Notes under the pieces: generated by a model | Told to the model about the DNA's origin: nothing | The model's input: the letters and a program-made list of their open reading frames with translations, nothing else | The model's database searches: none | Assembly: GCA_017507105.1 (NCBI GenBank) | Contig: JAFWBM010000027.1 | Location: 62,001-126,000, forward strand | Direction: 5' to 3' | Source: Bacteroidaceae bacterium | Lineage (GTDB): Bacteria; Bacteroidota; Bacteroidia; Bacteroidales; Bacteroidaceae | DNA length: 64,000 bases | In this document: positions 56,933 through 64,000 of the stretch, one piece after another | Numbering within the stretch: the stretch's first letter is position 1 | Layout: every line of letters begins with the position of its first letter | Translations under genes and position numbers: made by a program

Positions 56933-59218
56933 TTATTTCGTATTACTAAAAGAATATGGAGCATCATCATCGGCAACACCTCGATGGGTATTGGGAATAG
57001 AATCCATATGTATATCAATGACTGCACCATTCATCAATGTTTCATGAGTAATATAGTTACGAGTATACACCGTACCATTCAGCATGAGTGTATCAATATA
57101 TTTGTTACTGTCAATATTACTATCGGCATTGATTATTACTTTATTTCCATTCTCGAGATTCAATGTGGCACGTTTGAAGAGCGGTGCTCCAAGCACATAT
57201 TGGCTGCTTGCCGGACATACCGGATAGAATCCCAATGCCGAAAATACATACCATGCCGATGTCTGTCCGTTATCCTCGTCGCCACAGTAGCCGTCGGGGG
57301 CTGCGGTATACATTCTATCCATCACCTGTCGCAACCAATACTGCGCCTTCCAAGGTTGCCCTGCATAGTTGTATAGGTATATCATGTGCTGAATGGGCTG
57401 GTTGCCATGGGCATAGTTGCCCATGTTCATCACTGTCATCTCACGAATCTCGTGTATAGGGAAACCATAATAGCTGTCGTCAAAGTGTGGCGGAACAGCA
57501 AACACCGAGTCGAGCATTGAGACAAAAGTATCTTTACCGCCCATAAGGTCGATAAGCCCCTGAACATCGTGGAACACCGACCATGTGTAGTGCCAGCTGT
57601 TGCCCTCGGTAAAGTTACCGCCCCATTTCAAAGGAGAGAAATCTGTCTCGAAAGTGCCGTCCTTCTGACGTCCGCACATCAGGTTATACTCCTTATTGAA
57701 CAGGTTACGATAGTTCAGTGCACGTTTCTCGAGCATACGAATCTCTTTCTTGGGACGTTTCAGTGCCTTGGCAACCTGCAATATACACCAGTCGTTATAG
57801 GCATACTCGAGTGTTCGTGCTGCACTCTCGTGAATTCCTACATCGCATGGAACATATCCAAGTGAATTATAATATTCGTATCCCAATCTTCCGGTTGATG
57901 ACACCTGCGGATGCACCGCCTCAGTTGCATGCAACAGTCCCTTGTACATTGTATCGGTGTCATCCACTCTTATACCTTTTATAAAAGCATCGGCAAGCAC
58001 CGAAGCCGAGTTGTTTCCAACCATGCAGCCTCTGTGTCCGGGACTTGCCCACTCGGGATAGAAACCGCTCTCTTTATAGGCATTTACAAGGCCCTCCTGA
58101 ATCTCGGCATTTACAGAGGGATACACCATATTCAACAAAGGGAACAGGCTGCGGAAGGTATCCCAGAAACCGGTATCGGTGTACATATATCCGGGAAGCA
58201 CCTCACCATTATATGGGCTGTAGTGCATTACGTTGCCATCGGAATTAATCTCGTACAGTTTTCGCGGAAAGAGCAACGAACGATAGAGACACGAGTAGAA
58301 CGTGCGTAATTGCTGCTCGCTGCCACCCTCAACAGCAATACGTCCCAAGAGGCTGTTCCAGCGGTCGCGTCCTTTTGCCACAAGAGTGTCGAAGCTGTCA
58401 TCGCCAAGCTCGCGCAGATTGACGTGCGCCTGCTCAAGGCTGATGAAAGACGATGCGACACGCGCATGTACCACCTCGCCCTTTCTTGTAGTGAAGCCTA
58501 CCACAGCACCGGTGTGAAAGTCTGTCTCTTCGAGATTATCTTCACTTAACTTTAAAGGTTTTGATACACTGTCGCATCCAAAGGTGGCAACATATTCGAA
58601 AGGTTTATCGAACTGCACCACAAAATAGTTGCGAAAATTCTGTGGAACTCCACCACTGTTCCGCGTTGTGTAACCTATTATTTTATTCTCTTCAGGGATA
58701 ATACGAATATATGAACCGCAATCGTATGCATCTACCACTACATATGACTGTGCCTGCGGAAATGTAAAACGAAACATTGCGGCACGCTCTGTAGGTGTAA
58801 TCTCAGTGGTAACATCATAATCGGAAAGATATACTTTATAATAATGTGGCAGTGCAGTCTCGCTCTTGTGCGAAAACCATGCTGCGCGTTTCTCCTCGTC
58901 AAGCAATACACTACCGGTCACTGGCATTAACGAGAACTGTCCATAATCGTTTATCCAAGGGCTTGGCTGATGTGTCTGCTCGAATCCGTATATCTTATGT
59001 GCATTATATGTATACTGCCAACCGTCGCCCATCTTGTTGGTACGTGGTGTCCAGAAATTCATACCCCAGGGCATTGCTATTGCCGGGTAGGTATTGCCCG
59101 CTGAGAGCTCAAAACTCGATTGTGTACCCATTAGCGGGTTAACATATTGTGTAAGGTTCTGCGCTCTTATCAACAAGACAGATAAGAGGAGTGCAAATAA
59201 AAATATGTTACGTTTCAT
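56933..59218 (-). CDS. GH92 alpha-mannosidase, secreted
   Basis: 761 aa from the ATG at 59218, which begins a signal peptide (MKRNIFLFALLLSVLLIRAQ). The frame continues to a GTG at 59260, but that part is cut by a hairpin region. GH92 signatures: NPLMGTQSSFELSAGNTYPA, GWQYTYNAHKIYGFEQTHQ split across strands, ASPGHRGCMVGNNSAS and the CGDEDNGQTSAWYVFSALGF calcium/catalytic block. The family removes alpha-linked mannose from N-glycans in the periplasm. The upstream sugar-kinase gene suggests a host-glycan pathway. Confidence 0.93.
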   Translation of the reverse strand: MKRNIFLFALLLSVLLIRAQNLTQYVNPLMGTQSSFELSAGNTYPAIAMPWGMNFWTPRTNKMGDGWQYTYNAHKIYGFEQTHQPSPWINDYGQFSLMPVTGSVLLDEEKRAAWFSHKSETALPHYYKVYLSDYDVTTEITPTERAAMFRFTFPQAQSYVVVDAYDCGSYIRIIPEENKIIGYTTRNSGGVPQNFRNYFVVQFDKPFEYVATFGCDSVSKPLKLSEDNLEETDFHTGAVVGFTTRKGEVVHARVASSFISLEQAHVNLRELGDDSFDTLVAKGRDRWNSLLGRIAVEGGSEQQLRTFYSCLYRSLLFPRKLYEINSDGNVMHYSPYNGEVLPGYMYTDTGFWDTFRSLFPLLNMVYPSVNAEIQEGLVNAYKESGFYPEWASPGHRGCMVGNNSASVLADAFIKGIRVDDTDTMYKGLLHATEAVHPQVSSTGRLGYEYYNSLGYVPCDVGIHESAARTLEYAYNDWCILQVAKALKRPKKEIRMLEKRALNYRNLFNKEYNLMCGRQKDGTFETDFSPLKWGGNFTEGNSWHYTWSVFHDVQGLIDLMGGKDTFVSMLDSVFAVPPHFDDSYYGFPIHEIREMTVMNMGNYAHGNQPIQHMIYLYNYAGQPWKAQYWLRQVMDRMYTAAPDGYCGDEDNGQTSAWYVFSALGFYPVCPASSQYVLGAPLFKRATLNLENGNKVIINADSNIDSNKYIDTLMLNGTVYTRNYITHETLMNGAVIDIHMDSIPNTHRGVADDDAPYSFSNTK

Positions 59219-59236
59219 ATAGTCACGTGTAATAAA

Positions 59237-59266
59237 AACGGTGTGAAAGATAGCTTCCACACCGTT
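59237..59266 (-). terminator. Hairpin between nahK-like gene and GH92 gene (terminator or attenuator)
   Basis: A 9-bp perfect stem (59237-59245 with 59258-59266) is followed on the minus strand by a T-run. It lies between the kinase stop (59288) and the GH92 ATG (59218), only 19 bases before that ATG, leaving no room for a separate promoter. Confidence 0.7.
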
Positions 59267-59287
59267 AGAAACTGATTAGTATAACAG

Positions 59288-60370
59288 TTATGCCAACTGC
59301 TGTTTAATAAACTCCTGCATCTGAGCCTGATGCTCCTCTACGCTTTGCAACAGTTTGAACTGTGCCTTTGAACGAACAAGGTTATGCTCGGGATACTGTA
59401 TTCTATAATATGTATCACCGTTGATGTAATCGGCTAGGAATCGCACTGTCTGCATATAAGGGAAGAGAGCTGCTGCATAGGGCAGGTTCTCAATCTCAAG
59501 CGGAGTGAGGAAACAACGTGCCGACTTGAGGTAACCCTCGGTAAATGCCTTGAATATTTCCATATTGAAGTTTACATTATCCAAAACCTCATCATCCTCG
59601 CGACCTGTATTCGCTGCTGAACGTAAGAAGTCACCAAAATCGGAGAATATGAAGTTGGGCATCACAGTATCCAAATCTATCACACACAACACCTTACCAT
59701 CCTTATCGAAGAGTATGTTATCGACTTTTGTATCGCAATGGCAAATGCGTTTTGCAAGCTTACCCTCGCGGTGCAACTGCTCACCTTTACACATCTCATC
59801 GGCACGTTTCTCGAGCTCATCTACAAGCCACTGTACCTGAGCCAGACGACCTGCTTTGTCCTCTTTTACAGCCTCGCGCAACTGCCATAGACGGAACTCC
59901 ATGTTGTGGAAATCCTTAATTGTCTCGCCAAGCTCAACCGGAATATCGGAAAGCATTGCCTGAAAATTACCGAAGGTCTCGCCAACGATATATGAACTTT
60001 CGGGACTTACACCGCTCATTGATGTGGTATCGGGTATAAATACCATTATACGCCAATATTTCTCGCCATCGAAATAGAAATACTTACCATCCTTAGCAGG
60101 AACAAAACGCAACACTTTACGCTCTATATCCTCAACACCGGCAGCCTCGTATTTGCTGCGTATGTGATTGGTAACTGCGTTTATGTTGTTCATAAGCATC
60201 TCTACATCGGGGAATATGGCATTGTTAACATGTTGCAATACATAGTCGGGGGCATCTCCCTCGGTAACCACACGGTAAGTGGTATTGATCAGGCCGTTAC
60301 CAAGAGGCTTTACCTCGCTTACAACACCTTGGATGTTGAATTGCTCTACTATCTGCTTTAAATTGTCCAT
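59288..60370 (-). CDS. nahK: N-acetylhexosamine 1-kinase-like phosphotransferase
   Basis: 360 aa, the same length as Bifidobacterium NahK. An APH-fold sugar kinase: the N-lobe has PLGNGLINTTYRV, and the C-lobe has the catalytic loop HCDTKVDNILFD and the metal motif VIDLDTVMPN. NahK phosphorylates GlcNAc and GalNAc at C1 for salvage into UDP-sugars. Given the neighbouring GH92 mannosidase, it may act on sugars released from host N-glycans; substrate specificity is not shown by sequence. It follows the 53-aa ORF and aspS on the same strand. Confidence 0.82.
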   Translation of the reverse strand: MDNLKQIVEQFNIQGVVSEVKPLGNGLINTTYRVVTEGDAPDYVLQHVNNAIFPDVEMLMNNINAVTNHIRSKYEAAGVEDIERKVLRFVPAKDGKYFYFDGEKYWRIMVFIPDTTSMSGVSPESSYIVGETFGNFQAMLSDIPVELGETIKDFHNMEFRLWQLREAVKEDKAGRLAQVQWLVDELEKRADEMCKGEQLHREGKLAKRICHCDTKVDNILFDKDGKVLCVIDLDTVMPNFIFSDFGDFLRSAANTGREDDEVLDNVNFNMEIFKAFTEGYLKSARCFLTPLEIENLPYAAALFPYMQTVRFLADYINGDTYYRIQYPEHNLVRSKAQFKLLQSVEEHQAQMQEFIKQQLA

Positions 60371-60412
60371 TGGGGTAATATTTTAAAAGGTTAGTTATTC
60401 GTATATGTTAAA

Positions 60413-60574
60413 TCATATTGGTTTTGGTGCCGAGAAAAGCGACACTACCATGAATGCAAGAAAAGCAATGGCAAGCACTATTACTGCTATGCGTACCGTT
60501 ATCCTGCGCAGACGTTTCTGTGCAGCCTTACGCTGTTTGGATGTACTCTTCTTTACAACGGTATTCTTTGCCAT
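60413..60574 (-). CDS. Small basic single-pass membrane protein, 53 aa
   Basis: An ATG four bases after the aspS stop opens a 53-codon frame: a Lys/Arg-rich N-terminus (MAKNTVVKKSTSKQRKAAQK, then RLRR), one hydrophobic helix (IAVIVLAIAFLAFMVVSLF) and a short SAPKPI tail, stop TGA at 60413. The positive-inside pattern and tight spacing to aspS support a real gene. Such short basic membrane proteins are common near tRNA synthetase or division genes in Bacteroidetes, but no function is known to me. Confidence 0.65.
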   Translation of the reverse strand: MAKNTVVKKSTSKQRKAAQKRLRRITVRIAVIVLAIAFLAFMVVSLFSAPKPI

Positions 60575-60578
60575 ATAG

Positions 60579-62336
60579 TTACTCTTTTATGTCAAGTGCA
60601 ATATTCAACTCATCGAGTTGTGAAGGCTCAAGCGCAGCCGGAGCATCTATCATTGTATCGCGTCCCGAGTTGTTCTTGGGGAATGCAATGCAGTCGCGGA
60701 TTGAGTCAAGACCTGCAAAGAGACTTACCCAACGATCAAGACCATATGCCAAACCACCATGAGGAGGAGCACCATACTTGAAGGCATCCAACAACCAACC
60801 AAACTGTTGCTGAGCACGCTCGGGAGTGAAACCAAGAAGTGCAAACATCTTGTTCTGCAACTCGCTGTCGAAAATACGGATTGAACCACCGCCAACCTCA
60901 ACACCGTTTATAACCATGTCGTATGCATTGGCGCGAACAGAGCCCATATCGCTATCAAGCAAAGGTATATCCTCGGGCTTGGGAGATGTGAAAGGATGGT
61001 GCATTGCCATGTAGCGTCCCTCCTCTTCGCTGTATTCGAACAAGGGGAAGTCTACAACCCACAGACACGAGAACATGTTTTTGTCGCGCAAACCGAGCTG
61101 TGATGCAACCTCAAGTCGCAACTCACATAGCTGCTTGCGTGTCTTCATTGTATCATCACCACTAAGGATAAGTATCAAATCGCCCGGCTCGGCAGCAAAA
61201 GCCTCCTTCATGCGCTGCAATACATCCTGTGAATAGAATTTATCTACACTTGACTTTACATTGCCGTCGGCCTCGACACGAGCATATACCATACCTTTTG
61301 CACCAATCTGCGGACGACGTACAAAATCGGTAAGTGCATCGAGTTGTTTGCGTGTATATACAGCTGCACCTTTAGCACATATACCACCTATATATTCTGC
61401 GCTGTCGAAGACTCCAAAGCCGTGTCCTTTCATTATATCCATGAGCTCGACAAACTTCATTTCAAAACGGGTATCGGGTTTATCGCTACCGTAGTATTTC
61501 ATAGCGTCGTGCCATGTGATACGGGGAAATGCCTCGGTAAGTTCCACACCACGAATTGTCTTGAAGAGGTGCTTTGCCATTCCCTCGAAGAGTGATATAA
61601 CATCCTCTTGTTCAACAAAACTCATTTCGCAGTCTATTTGGGTAAACTCGGGCTGTCGGTCGGCACGCAAATCCTCATCACGGAAACATTTTACAATCTG
61701 GAAATAGCGATCGAAACCTGAAACCATTAGCAACTGCTTGAAGAGCTGAGGACTCTGTGGAAGTGCATAAAACTGTCCGGGGTTCATTCTTGAAGGTACG
61801 ACAAAGTCGCGCGCACCCTCGGGAGTAGAGCCTATGAGCATCGGAGTCTCAACCTCAATGAATCCCATTGAGTCGAGATAACGGCGCACCTCCATTGTCA
61901 TTTTATGGCGCAATTCGAGATTGCTGCGTACACATTCGCGACGAAGGTCGAGATAACGATATTTCATACGCAGCTCATCACCTCCGTCAGTATTGTTCTC
62001 TATTGTAAAGGGAGGTGTCTCGGCACTATTTAATATATTCAAAGCCTCTACTATTATCTCTATATCACCGGTCGGGATATTAGGATTCTTGCTTTGACGC
62101 TCGCGCACAGTTCCGCTTGCCTGAATTACATATTCTCGTCCCAGATGCGATGCTTTCTCGCATAGTGCAGCATCTGTATCTTCACTGAACACCAACTGGG
62201 TAATACCATAACGGTCGCGCAAGTCTACAAAAGTCATTCCGCCCATTTTACGTGCACGCTGCACCCAACCGCTGAGGGTTACATTCTTCTCTACATCGGC
62301 AAGTCTCAACTCGCCACAGGTTTTTGTACGATACAT
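60579..62336 (-). CDS. aspS: Aspartyl-tRNA synthetase
   Basis: 585 aa bacterial-type class II synthetase. The anticodon-binding OB fold begins [23 protein letters not shown]; motif 2 is [18 protein letters not shown]; the GAD insert is present; motif 3 [12 protein letters not shown] closes the active site. It charges tRNA-Asp. First gene of a minus-strand unit that continues to the 53-aa ORF and the kinase gene. Confidence 0.98.
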   Translation of the reverse strand: MYRTKTCGELRLADVEKNVTLSGWVQRARKMGGMTFVDLRDRYGITQLVFSEDTDAALCEKASHLGREYVIQASGTVRERQSKNPNIPTGDIEIIVEALNILNSAETPPFTIENNTDGGDELRMKYRYLDLRRECVRSNLELRHKMTMEVRRYLDSMGFIEVETPMLIGSTPEGARDFVVPSRMNPGQFYALPQSPQLFKQLLMVSGFDRYFQIVKCFRDEDLRADRQPEFTQIDCEMSFVEQEDVISLFEGMAKHLFKTIRGVELTEAFPRITWHDAMKYYGSDKPDTRFEMKFVELMDIMKGHGFGVFDSAEYIGGICAKGAAVYTRKQLDALTDFVRRPQIGAKGMVYARVEADGNVKSSVDKFYSQDVLQRMKEAFAAEPGDLILILSGDDTMKTRKQLCELRLEVASQLGLRDKNMFSCLWVVDFPLFEYSEEEGRYMAMHHPFTSPKPEDIPLLDSDMGSVRANAYDMVINGVEVGGGSIRIFDSELQNKMFALLGFTPERAQQQFGWLLDAFKYGAPPHGGLAYGLDRWVSLFAGLDSIRDCIAFPKNNSGRDTMIDAPAALEPSQLDELNIALDIKE

Positions 62337-62550
62337 TTTATATAGTCTAATTTATTATTCTGATAAAAATCCATTCGGCCACAATAATGCATGGCAAACA
62401 GATTCATTTGTGCAAAATTAAGAAAAAAAATGAGTAATCAAGATAATATGTATAAAATAAAAGAAAAAGATGGCTACAACCCAAACAGCCGAATAAAGTA
62501 TGTTTTATATTTCCTGCCTGCGATGAAAAGTTAAGTATATAGGATTTGCA

Positions 62551-62582
62551 GTTGCAAAAATGAACTATTACCACTATCTTTA
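62551..62582 (+). promoter_or_regulatory. Promoter of the panE gene
   Basis: GTTG (62551-62554), 20 bases, TATCTTTA (62575-62582), 34 bases before the ATG at 62616. The layout is the same as the promoter-like element inside the CRISPR repeats. Confidence 0.65.
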
Positions 62583-62615
62583 TCCGGATTTTATAATCAA
62601 ACAATAAAAAAGGAT

Positions 62616-63623
62616 ATGAGAGCTGCTATATATGGCGCCGGTTCATTGGGAACAATATTAGGTGCATACATTACAAAGAATGGTGGTAAGATCGAACTTA
62701 TAAACCGCAACAAAGCACATATAGAAGCACTATGCAAGAATGGTGCAACAGTGACAGGAACTGTTAATTTCAACCAGAAGGTTGTTGCATATACACCCGA
62801 TAAGATGTCGGGTAAGTATGATATAGTATTTCTTATGACCAAACAACAGCAAAACGGAGAGGTTGTAAATTACATAAAGGAGTATCTTGCCGATGACGGT
62901 GTAATTGTTACCCTGCAGAACGGGATACCGGAACTACAGATTGGCGAGATTGTTGGCGAGGAGCGTGTATTGGGCTGCACTGTCGCTTGGGGTGCTACAA
63001 TGAAAGAACCCGGTGTGTGTGAACTGACAAGTGCCCCCGACTCACTCACATTCTCTTTAGGCTCACTATCGTCGCAACCCAATGCACATCTATCCGACGT
63101 AAAGAGCCTGCTTGAAATGATGGGTGGTGTCGAGATTGACAAGAATTTTATAGGTTCAAGATGGAGCAAGTTACTTATAAATTCGGCATTCTCGGGCATG
63201 AGCGCAGTGCTTGGGTGTACATTTGGTGAAGCTGCCGGAAACAAAGAATCGCGTAAAGTGGTACAAGCATTGATTAAAGAGTGTATTGATGTTTGTGCTG
63301 CAGGAAAGATAAGAATAGAGCCGGTACAGGGCAAAGATATAGTAAAATTGCTCGACTACAATAACTGCATAAAAAAGGCATTCTCGTTCTTCATAATACC
63401 TATAGCAATACGTAAACATTCTCTATTGAAGGCAAGTATGTTACAGGACCTTTAAAAAAACAAAAAGACAGAAGTTGATGCCATTAACGGTGTTGTAAGT
63501 AGTTTCGGACGCAAAGTTGCAGTCCCTACACCGATGAATGACAAGGTTGTAGAAATAGTGCACAGAATTGAAGATGGCAAGTTGTCACCATCATTTGACA
63601 ACATAAGATTCTTCAAACAATAA
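62616..63623 (+). pseudogene. panE: 2-dehydropantoate 2-reductase (panE) interrupted by one in-frame stop
   Basis: The frame runs MRAAIYGAGSLGTILGAYIT (NADP motif GxGxxG) through 279 codons to TAA at 63453-63455, then continues in the same frame for 55 codons to a second TAA at 63621. The downstream part (KTEVDAINGVVSSFGRKV, then PTPMNDKVVEIVHRIE) is the conserved C-terminal domain of ketopantoate reductases. At the stop the family normally has Glu (LQDLE-K), so a single G-to-T change of GAA to TAA explains it; no frameshift is needed. The truncated 279-aa protein would miss substrate-binding residues. A sequencing error or readthrough cannot be excluded. The enzyme acts after PanB in pantothenate synthesis. 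Confidence 0.8.
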
Positions 63624-63658
63624 TTAATAATGGGCTCTATATGAAGCCCATTATTAAT
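63623..63658 (+). terminator. Terminator after panE
   Basis: A 14-bp perfect stem (63623-63636 with 63645-63658), starting at the last base of the second panE stop codon. Its position after the full-length frame supports the original gene end. Confidence 0.8.
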
Positions 63659-63932
63659 ATCTGCATATATGAAAATCTTGACATCTATTACATATAACCC
63701 ATATCTAACTGATAAAAATTACAGTTATTTAATAGTTTGGCATAGTTTTTGTAAGAAACCTTATGTAAAATTAATACCAAAGAGAATGATTCATTCCGTA
63801 TATTTGCAAACGCATAACAGCACAAAGCAACAGAGTTAAAAGGGTGACAAAAAACACAACTACTGCAGCCGAGTACCCTGTATCATGCATATTACGAACA
63901 TTCAAAATGGATTGATTAAAGAGGAAGGATTT
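63659..63932. other. Leader region of clpC
   Basis: 274 AT-rich bases. A sigma-54-like element is at 63738-63752 (TGGCATAG then TTTTTGT; GG, exactly ten bases, GT instead of GC), and a perfect -7 box TATATTTG at 63799-63806. A short ribosome-binding-like GAGGAAGGA precedes the ATG. No gene is seen. Confidence 0.45.
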
Positions 63933-64000
63933 ATGAACAATGAATTTTCGCAAGGAATAACTAAAATCTTACTTTTAGGTAAAGAGGAGGCCAACCGTCT
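63933..64000 (+). CDS. clpC: ATP-dependent Clp protease ATPase ClpC, first codons
   Basis: Only 22 codons are in the window. The product begins MNNEFSQGITK and contains KEEANRL, which matches the start of Bacteroides ClpC (Clp repeat N-domain). The ATG is preceded by GAGGAAGGA at a good distance. The assignment rests on this short stretch only. ClpC would unfold proteins for ClpP. Confidence 0.65.
   Translation, partial: MNNEFSQGITKILLLGKEEANR

Noticed and set aside
62404-62604. 66-aa minus-strand frame upstream of aspS
   Set aside because: AT-driven Phe/Leu/Tyr-rich translation with no start signal; it covers the panE promoter.
62616-63455. panE ended by a frameshift
   Set aside because: The C-terminal codons continue in the same frame after the TAA, so a single substitution explains the interruption and no indel is needed.
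63771-63953. 60-aa minus-strand frame in the clpC leader
   Set aside because: It overlaps the promoter boxes and the clpC start, and shows no recognisable domain or good start signal.

Overview
The window is chromosomal DNA of a member of the order Bacteroidales (gut or oral Bacteroides/Prevotella-like), AT-rich with dense, short-spaced operons. Support: a RagB/SusD outer-membrane protein, small secreted proteins with type IX secretion-like C-termini, a GH92 mannosidase, the pyrB-pyrI-flavin reductase block near glyA, a Dps-like thioferritin, and promoters of the Bacteroidetes type (-33 TTTG/GTTG, about 20 bases, -7 TAnnTTTG) instead of -35/-10 boxes. No rRNA or tRNA genes were seen. The species cannot be fixed from the window.

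Layout. 1-10.6 kb (mostly minus): secreted proteins, a eukaryotic-type glycogen branching enzyme (glgB) with a membrane/TPR protein, a YhcH-like protein, a 14-repeat MORN protein, an M16 protease homologue without its zinc motif, kdsB and a class A penicillin-binding protein. 10.8-20.5 kb: pyrB-pyrI, a flavin reductase and an outer-membrane barrel (plus), then glyA and three tandem acyl-CoA/ACP synthetase paralogues (minus). 20.9-30.7 kb: a carboxyltransferase with a biotinyl-like tail lacking the biotin lysine, an M15-like membrane protein, a thioferritin, a ThiE-like protein, prs, a lipoprotein, panB, a metallopeptidase, a Crp-like regulator and an O-acyltransferase. 30.8-41.2 kb: a DNA-end-processing operon sbcD-sbcC-addA-addB.

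41.3-48.5 kb is a complete type II-C CRISPR-Cas9 locus: a minus-strand tracrRNA with its own promoter and terminator, then plus-strand cas9 (1365 aa), cas1 and cas2, a shared bidirectional terminator, and an array of 18 full 47-nt repeats with 29-30-nt spacers plus a decayed end. Base pairing with the tracrRNA shows that crRNAs are read from the minus strand, opposite to the cas genes. Each repeat carries what looks like a whole Bacteroidetes promoter, and two spacers are diverged versions of one coding protospacer whose differences are almost all synonymous. These are the most interesting signals in the window.

48.5-64 kb: serB, a possible small RNA, a hotdog thioesterase, a YbdG-like MscS channel, an SDR/aldehyde dehydrogenase pair with overlapping ends, an orphan SusD-like protein with a small secreted partner, a GH92 mannosidase, a NahK-like sugar kinase, a 53-aa membrane ORF, aspS, a panE gene broken by one in-frame stop, and the first codons of clpC at the right edge.
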